Source: Todiramphus chloris collaris (taxonomy: Eukaryota; Chordata; Aves; Coraciiformes; Alcedinidae). Taken from it: a DNA stretch of 64,000 nucleotides. Under the pieces are notes generated by a model. The model worked only from the letters and a program-made list of their open reading frames with translations. It searched no databases and was not told where the DNA came from. The translations under genes and the position numbers were made by a program. Positions within the stretch are counted from its first letter, which is position 1; every line of letters begins with the position of its first letter. Shown piece by piece: positions 38,039 to 49,689 of the stretch. The stretch lies in assembly GCA_025345505.1 (NCBI GenBank), contig JANVCC010000026.1, positions 1,055,069-1,119,068 on the forward strand, read 5' to 3'.

Positions 38039-39742
38039 CATTTAAACTCAAAAAAGGCGTTAATTAGGCAGAAGATTACCTAAAGCTGAAGCTTGGTTAT
38101 GCTTGAATTCTTAGTCAATGGTTCTATCGAAGGACTTCTTTTTTTTTTTTTTTTTTCAGAATTGCATTTTAGTTCTGGTCAAATCAACCTTCAAAAAAGA
38201 ATACTGGCAAAACAAAAACTGATCAGGGAAAGTATAATTTTGGTTCAACCCAAAGTATTTAGTTCGGCTTCAAAGGAATGGCTTCATTTTTTATCTTGAG
38301 CTGTTTCACGCATTTTAAAGCTTGGGGTTTTTTTCTTTTGAGATTTAGGCCAATTTTAAAATGGACAGCAAAAAAAGCTTTGTTTTGGAAGGTTTTGGAA
38401 GTGTTTTGGCTGCTCTAGAATGAACCGCTCCATTTTGAAAATGCAAAAATGAAGGGTTTTCACGTTGGCATTTTATTGTCTGCGGTGTTTCATCTGGGAC
38501 TGTTTGCTGAATTACACTCAAATGCAGGAAGAGCCTCGCTCCCTCTGAAATTTATTTGCGTGACATATTTGTTATCTGTCAGAAAGCAGTGATTCCTTAC
38601 GCACTACATCGGCTCAAGCTGAAACAGCAGGGGAGAACCTGTGCTGTTCGTGGCACTGCATGTGATCGTTGCCCTGCTTGCATTTTATTACCTTGCCTCT
38701 TTCTTTTCTCCCTGTTAGCGAAGGTTGGGTTGAGCTTTCTCCCACTGGTTCACGTATTTCCCAAAGCCCTTCACCCGCAGCAACGGTCAGCAGCTGCCGT
38801 ACCCACATGCTTGTCTTTTCTGGCTGCTCAGCTTCTCCGGGGCCATTCACAGCTCGCGCTTGGCCCAGGTTGTTGGTATCACCCTGGCACGTTTCCTGTA
38901 TTACAGGAGGATCGGGTTCCAGTACTTAACAAGTCAGAAAATATTCCTGGGGTGGGAGAGGCACTAGGTAGAGGAGTATGTTCCACACGTCCGCTCTGCT
39001 TCTGAAAGTGCTGCCTTCATCTGTGTGAGAAATAGCTGCGATCAAACACGGATTGGGAACGCGGGACCCTAACTCACACCCCACTCTGAACATTCTGGTC
39101 CACCTAGGCCACAGTGTGATGGGACCTCAACTGCTGGCCGTTGCTCCGTGCCCTGACTCTAAAGAGTCTCGGGGACAAAATTTGCGCTACTGCAATTGGC
39201 AATAGCTCCAATAAATCAGCACCTCCGTATCTATTCTCTTGAACTTCGAAGCCAGACTTGGCCTACTATGCGGACAGAGTCCAGCTGAAAGCTGGGGCCA
39301 GGTTCTGCTCTCCCTTAGGGGAGAGGAGGTGAGGATTTCCTCTGCAGTGTGCGTTGTTCCAGTTCCGCAGGGCGTACTTTCTTCCAGGGTGGAAACTCTG
39401 TGGGAACTGTAATGGCCCCTTTCCTGCGGCTGAGCCTGAGGTTTGCCATACCTGGTGTTTCTGGTGGTGCAGGGGTGTGGAGAAAAGGGTATAAAGCCAA
39501 CTTCATGCTTAGTGCTACCTTGTATGCTTGGAGTCCTGCAGTGCTCCAGTAAATGATTAGTGCCTAATTAGGGGAGGAGAAAACTCTTGTCCTCTCATCC
39601 CCATGTAGAGAGCATGTTCAAGATTGCCCAAAAGGAGAGAGGAGGTAACATTGGGAAATTCAAAATGGCAACGTGGCAGTTCTGTGTGGGCCTTTTTTCA
39701 TAGGTGGGCTCTCCTGCTAATTGACTCTTCTTGCCTCTGCAG

Positions 39743-39860
39743 CTCCTGTTTCTCCAGCAACCTTCTGAAGCGTAGGACATCACCCAGCTCACGCTGGCCT
39801 GATGGGCTGAGCTTCAGCCTGTGACGAGGGGAACGGCTGCTTTTCTCCCTGAAGAACACT
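39743..39860 (+). other. Candidate noncoding exon
   Basis: A 118-base segment is flanked by TCTTCTTGCCTCTGCAG on the left and ACACT|GTAAGTC on the right. Every frame on the plus strand meets a stop, so it would be UTR or lncRNA. The acceptor is good and the donor has a full GTAAGT. The call is pure splice-signal reading; no other exon of the same transcript is known. Confidence 0.3.
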
Positions 39861-39903
39861 GTAAGTCTTAAATGCAATGTAAAGAAGCCTTCACCTAGCA
39901 AGA

Positions 39904-39976
39904 TATTATACACATGCATGTATATAGGAGGGTGTCTATATATACACGTACGTATACACGTGTGCGTATGTATATT
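39904..39976. repeat. Alternating purine/pyrimidine tract
   Basis: TA, CA and TG dinucleotides alternate through stretches such as 'tatatatacacgtacgtata' and 'cacgtgtgcgtatgtatat'. This degenerate (CA/TA)n microsatellite is capable of Z-DNA or cruciform formation. Confidence 0.6.
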
Positions 39977-40264
39977 TGGAGTCAAAAGCCCAGTGCGAGT
40001 CTTTCTTGCTGCCAGTTACATTGCTCTTACTTTTCTTTTTACCTGATAAGCACATTTCTTCCTATTTCTACCAGCCTGGTATCCCAGACACCTCTTCTGC
40101 ATGCTAATTATCTCCAGTTACTCAATCTTACCTTTCAAGTTGTATTTTCTAATTTTGGGCACTTCTTGGAGCTCTTATCCAATCACAGAATCACTCAGGT
40201 TGGAAAAGACCCTTGGGATCATCATGTCCAACTATTAGCCCTACTCTACAAGTTCACCCCTAGA

Positions 40265-40936
40265 TCATGTCCCCAACACCACATCCAAGCGATGCTTAAA
40301 CCCATCCAGGGATGGTGACTCAACCCCCTCCCTGGGCAGCCCATTCCAATATTTCACTACCCTTTCTGTGAAGAATTTTTTCCTAGTGTCCAGTCTAAAT
40401 CTCCCTTGTCTCAGCTTGAGGCCATTCCCTCTGGTTCTATCCCTAATTATCTGAGAGAAGAGACCAGCACCAGCCTCTCTACAATGTCCTTTCAGGTAGT
40501 TGTAGAGAGTGATGAGGTCTCCCCTCAGCCTCCTCTTCCTCAAACTAAACAGGCCCAGCTCCTTCAAACAGTCCTCGTATGATCTATTTTCCAGTCCCTT
40601 GACCAGCTTTGTTGCCCTCCTCTGCACCCGCTCCGACACCTCAATATCTCTCTTGTACTGAGGTGCCCAAAACTGGACACAGTACTCAAGGTGAGGCCTC
40701 ACCAGTGCTGAGTACAGGGGGACAATCACCTCCCTACTTCTGCTGGTCACACTGTTTCTAATCCAGGCCAGGATGCCGTTGGCCACCTTTGCCATTTGGG
40801 CACACTGCTGGCTCATATTTATTTGCCTGTCTATTATAACCCCCAGATCCCTCTCCACCAGACAGCTCTCCAACCACACTGCTCCAAGCCTGTAGCTTTG
40901 CATGGGGTTGCTGCGCCCAAGTGCAGGACCTGGCAC
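40265..40936 (-). pseudogene. CR1 ORF2 remnant: C-terminal region
   Basis: A 223-codon stretch continues the same ORF2 in another phase. It contains [88 protein letters not shown] and a final [18 protein letters not shown] block. These are the conserved C-terminal signatures of chicken-type CR1. It ends close to the normal ORF2 stop and leads into the 3' UTR. Confidence 0.95.
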
Positions 40937-40952
40937 TTGGCCTTGTTGAAAC

Positions 40953-41642
40953 TCATACCATTAGCAGTGGCCCAGCGATCCAGCCTGAGTCTCTCTGGAG
41001 AGCCTCTCTATCATGCAGATCGACACACCTGCCTAACTTGGTGTCATCTGCAAATTTACTGATGGTAGACTCTATGTCTTCATCAAGATCATCAATAAAG
41101 ATGTTGAATAGAAACGGCCCCAGCACTGAGCCCTGAGGAACACCACTTGTGACCTGCCGCCAGCTGGATTTAGTACCATTGGCCACTACTCTCTGGGCCC
41201 ACCCGTCCAGCCAGTGCTTGATCCAGCAGATTGTATTCTCATCCAGGTCATGAGCAGACAGTTTTTCCATTAGAAATCTATGGGGAACAGTGTCAAAAGC
41301 CTTCCGGAAGTCCAGGTAGACCACATCCACAGCCTTTCCCTCATCCAATAGTCGGGTCATCTTGTCATAGAGGGAGATTAGGTTCATCAGGCAAGATCTG
41401 CCTTTCCTAAGCCCATGCTGATTTGCCCTGATCTGCTGGTTGCCCTCTATATGGCTTGTAAGAGCACTCACGATGATCTGTTCCATGACTTTCCCTGGTA
41501 CCGATGTCAGACTGACATGTCTATAGTTGCTTGGATCCTCCTTTCTGCCTTTCTTGTAGATGGGCATCACATTTGCTAACCTCCAGGCCATTGGGACCTC
41601 CCCAGTTAGCCAGGACTTCAGGACTTCACTCTCTCCTGTCAC
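40953..41642 (-). pseudogene. CR1 ORF2 remnant: reverse transcriptase core
   Basis: A 229-codon open stretch covers most of the RT domain. Visible motifs are [15 protein letters not shown] (residues 27-41), [12 protein letters not shown] (73-84), [13 protein letters not shown] (109-121, with the first catalytic Asp), [12 protein letters not shown] (165-176) and KFADDTKLG (196-204, the FADD catalytic box). The catalytic aspartates are retained. The frame is lost right after the RT thumb begins, and the start Met is only the first Met in a truncated frame. It is not a host gene. Confidence 0.95.
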
Positions 41643-41645
41643 TTA

Positions 41646-43430
41646 ACAAGTTTCTGGAAGTCACGGGCTCAAGTCACTGGACCCAATAGTGGAGCTGAAG
41701 GCTTCCCAGCCCTCAGCGCTGTGCTGTGTGTCTGGTTCCCGGTTCTCTCAGTCCCACTGGTCGGGCTGCTTCCACCCAGGATGCCAACGCCCACTGGCGA
41801 CATTTAATTCCAAGCCAAGACGACAAATGGATGCTAAGAGAAGCCAGATGTTCAGCTGCCATAATCTGAGGCAGCACCTTGATGGCTGTTGGCAAATGCT
41901 GCCTTACATGATCTGAGTGGGGTGAAGCCCCCAGGTTCACGTGAAGCCGTCACAGCCACCTGACCTGCTTTGCTGCAAGCACCGCTCCTGCCAGCCGCAG
42001 CTGGATCTGAAGCCCATCCTGTTCCAGTGCTGGGATGGGCGTGAGCCCTGGTGCACCAACGAGTCGTGTTTGTGTCATTCATAGAAATTGCTTAACCAGA
42101 AGCAATCGCTGCCTGCAGTATTAAAATGATACTGCGTCCAAATTCTGCTGTATTTTTTGGTGTGTGGGTGCCAGTGTTTGAAACCTGGTAACCTAGAGGT
42201 GATGATGAGCGAGTTCAGTTCCATTGCACTGTCCCAGATGGGCGTTATGTTCAAAGTGTCACCTGCTCTAAAATAGAAAAAAAATAAGTTACACTGATTC
42301 GAGGTGTCATGAACTGATCATGGCGTTATTCCAATTAACAACGTAATTAACATTTACAGGTTGCATAATTTATTTCACGGGTATAACAATTGAAAATGTA
42401 ACTAAGGCAACCTGAGTAGAAAGTGCTCCTGAGCAGTATTTTCAGGAGCAAAAATGTTGCAACAATCAAATTCAGATAGTATATTATCTTTTCCCTTTCT
42501 TACCGTTCTTTGCTGGATTGTTCCTGAGCTGTTGCATTTTCAGATCCCCTCGTCTTCTTTTTCTCTCAACTTGACTGTGGGCAAAGAGAATGAATTTTTA
42601 ATTTTTTTTTTAAATTGATAAAAATCTTTAGTTGACAAATCACATCACTGCATTTTAAATTGTTCTTATTTTACCCAGCGCGCACCTCAGGCTTGCTGCT
42701 ACATGTTTTTATCTACACCGGGGTCGTATGTTCACCCCTTTCACGGGACGGACGAAACAGAGCGTTATGTTCATGGAATCAGAAGATTTCAGAGTTTTTG
42801 AGACCGATTGTTACAGTCTTGTCTATAACTCAGTTGCAGGCTCAGACGCAGTCTTTCAACCTGGAAAAGATCCAAGAATAATGATTCTTACTACAGTGTG
42901 TTTTCCTAAAGTCAGGCAACGCTCTTCCTTGTTACTATGATTTATCATTTCTACAGCAGCATCATCAAGAAGTAGAGCTCCACTGTTGTTGTGAGGTGTA
43001 CGAGCCTTGGTACGGTGGTGGGAACAGACAACCCAGAGAGATGATTCTTCACAAGGGAGATTAGAGGGCTTAACATTTGGTCCCCGTCTGAAGACCAACG
43101 GCGTGATTGTTCCTTGTCATCGGAAGGGGCTGGCTTGAGCTTACACCGATGACTGGAAATGCTGTGCTGTCTCTCCCGCCGCTGCACCTGGGGTCCTGCA
43201 GCCGCATCGCTCCTCCAAACGCAGTTACCGCCCCTGCCATTCCCGCTGCCAGCCATTCACGGGGCAAGAAAACGGTGCCGCTGCTGGGGTCTCAGCATCG
43301 GTGCCCCCTTGTCTTCGCCTAACTTCTGAAGCTCTCTCCTCGCTGTGGTGACTGCTCTGAGGAAAGACTGGCAAAACAGATTTTTTTGTTGTCGAAGGCG
43401 GCCTTCCTGTGTCAGTGGTGACAGAATCAG
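41646..43430. other. Non-genic sequence, no gene seen
   Basis: AT-rich stretches (42290-42660, with a T/A run near 42600) alternate with ordinary DNA. Short overlapping frames only. Confidence 0.5.
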
Positions 43431-43500
43431 AACAGTAGGGGTCGGAAGGGACCTCTGGAGATCATTGAGTGCAACCCTCCTGCCAGAGCAGGAACACCAA
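43431..43500 (-). mobile_element. CR1 LINE tail fragment, antisense, about 70 bp
   Basis: 'gaatcagaacagtaggggtc', 'ggaagggacctctggagatc' and 'attgagtgcaaccctcctgc' followed by 'cagagcaggaacacc' match the reversed CR1 terminus. Similarity stops after about 70 bases, making it the smallest avian-type CR1 piece here. Confidence 0.85.
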
Positions 43501-46500
43501 CATCATATGGGATCAGGCTGTATTGGAGCAGCAGCTCATGACTTGCATCACATTAGATTGACAACATCTTGGCAAAAGAAGGGCCGACCAAGAGTCTTGC
43601 AATGGAAGCATGAAGTGTAAAGAGTATCGTGGAATGCAGACAGTATAAGGAGCTGCCTTCCCGTTTCCAAGCACTGGTGTGTTTTTATTGCTTCCAGTAT
43701 TTTTTCTAATTTCAGTGCTGATGCAGTGGTTCATTGGAGGAAGTGTTTGCCTCACACAAAGCACCCAGACTGACACCCCTTGTACTTGTCAAGGGAAGAC
43801 AAGACAAAGCAGGCGGCTGCCTCACAGGGGCTGTAAGTCTTCTTAGGGTCTAGCCTCAAAGACAGAAAGATTCATCCTGCCAAAAGAACCACGCGGTAGT
43901 CGTTCAAAGAGGTAACAGCAAAGAAGACTTGGGTTAGACATTAGGTCAAAGTATCTCCAGAAGTAAAGATGGATCCATCTTACCAGGGAAGCTTTGGAGT
44001 GACCATCGTGGTCTTAACAGAAAAAGAAACAATAAAACAAAATCTCCTGAAAAACACAATCATCATTAAGCTAAAAAGCAAAGACAAGGTGTAGACTCAA
44101 CTCTTCGCCGAGGATGAACCAGAGGGTCTCTCGCAGCCCCTTCTGATTCTGCTTTCAGGGTCAGATCTTCATCCAGTGCCGAATTCCTTGCCTCTGGGTG
44201 GACCATGCAGTACAGGGCTGTCCATTGGCACTGATTCGCGTTTGGGAGGAGCAGGGTATTAACTACTTGACAGTCCTGACACTCATCAATACCCTGTCAA
44301 TCTTATGCTTAGTGAAATTTCAGACAAAGTAACACTCTTCAAATACACTTAGAGACAGGTGACTTAAAAAAACCACTGGATGTTGCCAAGTTTCAAAGTT
44401 CAGCCGTTCCGGAATGACGTGTTTAAAAAGAGTGAGTGTGCGGCACCAGTTTACTGTGCAGGGAAAGGTGAAATTTTTCAACTTCTGCCTTTCAAAAACA
44501 AGCAGAGAAGAGGAAAAATGTTTCCCTTTGGCCTGTTATGAACAGTAATTGAATGAGCTTTCCACTAAGATTACAGATGGAAAACTCTGATTGCAAAAAG
44601 AAAATAAATCTAGAAAGGTATGAATTAGTGAAAAGGGAGAGAAAGATGAAAGTAGCCTTAGAAGTAAATGTTACGATGTAAACCTCAATAAAAAACTACT
44701 GGTTTTCCTGGCATATTTTTATACACTAGTAAAGCCTTATCGCCTCTTTCTGCGGCCTGCTCTCCTGTGGGCTCCGCGGCGTTCCCCGCTGCACTAGGCA
44801 GCCGTGCAAAGCACCCGTGGCACTGGACTCTCCCAGACACCCACTGTGTCCGGGGTCTTCCCTAACTACCGATTTCTGCTATTTTCACGGCACAATGAAT
44901 TCTGCGTTTTGATGTGGGAATCCTTAACGCTCTAAAAATGAATTTGAGTATTCATCCAATCATAAAGCGACATTGTGAAAGCAGCTCTTTTTGCCGACGT
45001 GGTGACTATAGAGACTTGCTGGACGTTATTCTGGTAACACAGTTTGATTGGATATACGGTTTGACATCCAGGAGATGGGACGCTGATGGAAACCGATGGA
45101 CCCAACGTCAAGAGAAGACAATGCAGCTGCAAGAGGACATCCAGAAAATTAATAGGCGGATCAGAAAAAAACCCTTTCCTGAAAGGCAAAGTCAATAGAA
45201 AGAGGACTTAAAATATGGCAAATAAAGACAAAGACAAATCATTTTTTCTACTTCTTTCTAATAAAGATAACAAAGAGATGCTGAGGGGAATTTCAGGGCT
45301 CAGTAGATGCAGGCTGATGAGTAATTAGTTTTAACTCGAATAGCTAACATTCAATATTCATATTTCCGTTACTGTCACAGCCTTCAGGAACCACTGTGTT
45401 GCTGACGTGGAACACCTCATTACTAAGCATCTTTTATCCTGTTCGCGCTTTTCGTCTTTCTCTTCATTTCCACCATAAAGGTGTCCCAGAACACTGCGAA
45501 CAAAAGGCCGTCCTCAGGAGGACTAGCATTTGTAGGCGGCTTTTTTGTTGTGGACGTTTCGTTGCAGAAGCCGAGACTTTTTCTTACTTCCCTCCAGAGC
45601 CTTTGTAAATGCTTCCGCTTTCATGTTTATCAAGCGTGCTTCTATATAATCTCCCAAATCTCCAAGAGAAAATAAAGATCTGGTTTTGGAATCGGCCAGA
45701 ACCCCACACCCTTTCAGGTCATTTATCCATTCCAGATGGAGCGTTTACATGTATTGTCGGTCAGTCACTTCCCCCTGTCCCCAGGTGATGTACGCCGTAG
45801 GCAGACTCAGGATGGGTCTTGGGGCAGAACCGCGCTCAGTAACGCGGAGCTGACTGCCAAGGGTGATGTCCCCACACGGCAGGCTTTGGGAGCGGGTAGA
45901 CTGGTGTAGCTAATACCTTTATATACTCTCTGGTCTCTTCTGTCCCGCTGGAGGCACCCACTGTTGGCCACTCCGACATGGCATACATGTTGGCAGAAGA
46001 GCCGGTCGGCTTGCTCCAGAAGGGCTTGTCCTATTGGTCTAGAAAAATTAACCAGCCAAACAAATCTCAAATCGATCATCCAGAACATGAAACGGCAAGA
46101 AACAATCATGTTAGCAAGTAAACAATCCTGAAATCAGAACGCCGAGGTTCAACAAAGAGGAGAAAGAAGTTTTTGTTGAAGTGCCTCAGCTCCGTGATCC
46201 TTAGTTCTTGGCTAGGACGCTTGCATTGACAGAGTTGCTAAGTGCGTTCTATTTACAAATATAAACACTTGATTTTGATCAGCAAAACTGCATCGGCACA
46301 CTTGAGCGGTGTCGATGATGACATAATTATGCTCACAATTTCCTCTCTGTAATGATTTTTAAATGTCAGCAGTCATTTTTTGTCTAATTGTAGCCTGCAT
46401 GTCAGCACTTCCTCTTAAAACAGCATGTTCCTCTCTGCTGGAATTTCACACCTCTCCACTCGCTCACTCACTTCACCAGTGAAGATAATGAAAAGGATAC

Positions 46501-49500
46501 AGGGCTCCAGGATATTTTCACTCCTGTGCTGTTTCACCATTTAGCATCAAGCAGGCAGAATGAGGACTATATAAATTTTTTTTTTTTTGAAGTCCAGAGT
46601 TTTGATCAGTTAGGCTTTAAATAACTATTTGATTTTAAAGAACAAATCAAAAAGTGGCATTCATCTGTCTGGCCCCCTGCTGCTGCTGCGCTAAGAACCC
46701 GTTTAAAAGCCTGGGCTTGTGCTAAAGATACTCTCATGCCTCTCTACACTAAACCTGCTGCCTCAAGGTGACGGCCCCTCGGTCAGCTCGGCGTTCAACA
46801 CAGTGCAAATGCAGGTGACCCCTTCTCTGCTCAGACAGCCCGTTTAGAGACGTTAACTGCCACCGTCTCGGGCTGTGACCTAAAAAGCGACTTTGGAAAT
46901 GCTGTTGTGCATGGTGACAGGCCTCCAAAGCCCACTGCATAACAAAGAAGTGCATCTGGAGTTCATCTCAAAGCAATTTTCCTTTTTCTGTAGGTCACAG
47001 ACCATGCCACTGAGGGTACAGGAGCGTATCGCCCATGCCATGAGCCGGGAGCGATGCGTGGAGCTTCGCAGCAGACATTTTCCGCTCATCTGAGCAGACA
47101 CTGGAACTGGGAACAGGGGCCAGAGAGGCCTCCTTCAATCCAACATGACTGCAGCTCATCTTGAGCTCTCTGATGATGCTTAACTCTGAGGTTGAGGAGA
47201 TACAGCTTAAAATTTACTGTCCCATTTAGTATCAGAATAGCTGAAGAGCCGTAAAGAAGGCACACTGTGAAATCAAAGCATGAAATAACATTGAGAAGTC
47301 TGATAAAAACCAGAATGCAATTGAGTATCTCTGATTACAGACACACAGCCCCACACGGAGGCCTATCAGCCTGCTTATAGGTGTGAACGGCTCCCTAAAA
47401 GAAAGAGATGAATGAATGAATGAGTAGGTGGGGGGTTGCAGTGTGTCTTCCAAAGCCCACAACACTTCTTACGCGCCTCTGTGATGTTACCGACACAGGT
47501 GACACAGGCACACGCAGCGGTGTAGGTGGACATAGGGGGGCAGGTGATCATACCTACATTCACCCCGCAGAAACGCTCACCTGGTTCTCTTTGTGGTTTA
47601 CGCTGCATTTTGTGTCCTACACTTCACATTTTCTACATTAGCATCTCAGAAATCTTCTGGAGCTGTTGGAAAGGGCAAGAAATTTTTAACAGTTGCATCC
47701 CACAGGCTCATGAGGTGCGCAGCTGAGGGGAGACACTGTGGAAAGAGGTGCCTCAGGGTCACCCCACTGCAGAGGGAGGTCGGCCATGCGGAGCGTTTAC
47801 CATGGGGCATCCTCTCCCTGCGAGCAGGCTCCACGCTACGCGAACGATCAACATCTCCATCTGTGCTGCTCGGCTGGAGCTAAGCTGAGAAATGGGAAGG
47901 CAAGTGAAGAGCCGTTCCTGGAGCCGCCTGTGCTTCTATGTGGCTCCTTGGAGGTGGAGAAAAGGATTTTCTTAAGGTTGATATGGTAAAGAGGCTACTT
48001 TGAAGGGCAAGACCTGTCTGTTCCCAGAACAAAGCCAAGAGGAGGTTTCCACATCAGCAGGAGTCCGGGTGTACGCCTGCTGAGCACAGTGCAGACCCCC
48101 CGGCGCTACCTGAGCTACCCAGCCAGCAGGACTGGAGGTTGTGGCCAGGTTGTGGTGTTCCAGCTCGAACCTCGGGCTTTTTAATCAATACAGAAGGCTA
48201 GACGCCTTTTGGCCCCTGCCACCAACATTTGATCATGTGGAAATTCACAAAAGGAAAAGGGGAAAGGGAGTTTTCCACTTCAATGGACCAAAAGTATTGA
48301 GTTATTGATGTTACGCATAGGAATTCAGTGTATGCCTGATGACAGTGCAGTCAATCCTTCCTATAGCTTCAGCCAGATAAATGATCACGGCCGAGAGACT
48401 GACAGGTCGTTTGTTTAGCATTCAGCCTGTGGCGGCACAGAAACGCTCCCTCTGCCAACCGAACAGGTCCAAAGGTTTTCAGAGGATATCTGTGAGGGAT
48501 CGCGCTGCGGGGCAGAGCACCCATGACTCAGCCCCTGCGTGCAGGGCACTGGCTGCTGCTGCGTCCCAAGGGGCCCAATGCCTCCTAAAAGCGGGCCAAA
48601 AGTATATTGAGGTGGGTGGCCTCTCGGAGGATGACGCACGTTCATGTAGAGACCATATCTGAAAACTTAGTTTGCTTCGTACGGACTCGAATTGAACCTC
48701 AGCCTTACAAAACAGGGTGCCTATTAAAAAGTGGAGACAAGCAGAATGGCAACCGTGATGACAGGACTGCCACAAACCCCGAAGCATAGCCAACGTTTGT
48801 GCGCCATGAGGGGCACACACTCGTTTGTACTCTCACCGATAGCAGCTCACGGCGTGCGCGGGCCCATGCGTCGGCAAACCCCTGCGCTAGGCGGGGCTGT
48901 CCAGACACCCCGTTAACTGGCCTGTGAATCATTTTTTTTGTGACTCTTGACAAGTTCCGCACAAAATGAAGTCGTTTGGAATGTTCCAACTTTTCAGCTT
49001 GAGTGCAATATGGTCTCAAAACATGGTCTCGGTTTTAAAAGTCCTTCCTTTGGTAAAATTTGGTGCTACAACTATAGGTTGTGTTCTGCTGAGCCATAGT
49101 ATTGGTTATAACCTTTCCATATGATTGTTTAAATTGCGACAAAAAGAGTGATGTGTTTTCAGTGCTGTATTTTAGGCACTGGGCTAACAGGGTTTTTTTG
49201 ATAGCTGGTTGTATGAAATGAGACTTCTAAAGGACCATTTTTGAGTTTGGAGCCTTGTTGGCCATGAAGCAGAATGCTCTTCGTGTCATTTTTATAACCC
49301 ATTTCGCCCCAACCAGGGTGCATTTTTAGTCCACGTTTCTCATAAGCTGAGAAACACAGCTCTTTGCATCGCTTTGGACAGAAAGACGCTCAGTTTATTT
49401 CAAATGACCTCACCAAGGAGCATTTGCCTACATGAGGATTTTCTATCCTTAATTACTATCAGAATTACTTTTTCAGGGAAAGGTTATCGAGGTTGGGGTT

Positions 49501-49640
49501 TGTTGTTGTTTCTGTTGTGTTCGGGTTTGTTTGGTACAAACGTGCCCCTGTGACCTTTGCCTGTGAAGCCTGGGTGAAGACCTGCACAACCCTGGGAAGA
49601 AGTGAGCAGTCAGTCCCTTGTTCTAGGGATGCCTCTCCCG
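43501..49640. other. Non-genic sequence, 6.1 kb, no gene seen
   Basis: No repeat family was recognised except a short T-run near 46578 and (ATGA)n near 47408. A 94-codon frame at 44914-45198 has natural-looking composition but no recognisable family. A phrase near 44151-44200 ('tcagggtcagatcttcatcc') may be an old amniote repeat relic. A pyrimidine-rich 'tttcctttttctgtag' acceptor-like motif lies at 46978-46994. Confidence 0.45.
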
Positions 49641-49689
49641 CCTCTTCATCTCACAGCTGAGCCCATGATGGACATATCGCTTGAGGAAG

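Larger units (their letters stand above)
38039..40180. other. Non-genic sequence between CR1 copies
   Basis: Contains a T18 run (38139-38156), an AT-rich stretch at 38160-38480 that may be an old decayed repeat, and a candidate noncoding exon at 39743-39860. An alternating purine/pyrimidine tract lies at 39904-39976. No protein-coding gene was recognised. Confidence 0.45.
40181..41645 (-). mobile_element. CR1 LINE, 1.46 kb, with reverse transcriptase
   Basis: The longest LINE copy in the window is read on the minus strand. It contains the ORF2 region from shortly before the RT palm through the C-terminus, the 3' UTR and the terminal 'gattctgtgatt'-type end (on plus, 'aatcacagaatcactcaggt'). 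The 5' end is truncated. ORF2 survives as two long frames (41642-40953 and 40936-40265) in different phases, so one frameshift lies near 40.94-40.99 kb. CR1 elements mobilise by target-primed reverse transcription; this copy lacks the endonuclease domain and is dead. The tail shares 'agggctaatagttggac' and 'cccaagggtcttttccaacc' with the copy at 743-913. Confidence 0.97.

Noticed and set aside
40265-41642. Reverse transcriptase frames as a host or telomerase-like gene
   Set aside because: The motif order and 3' UTR are those of a truncated CR1 LINE.
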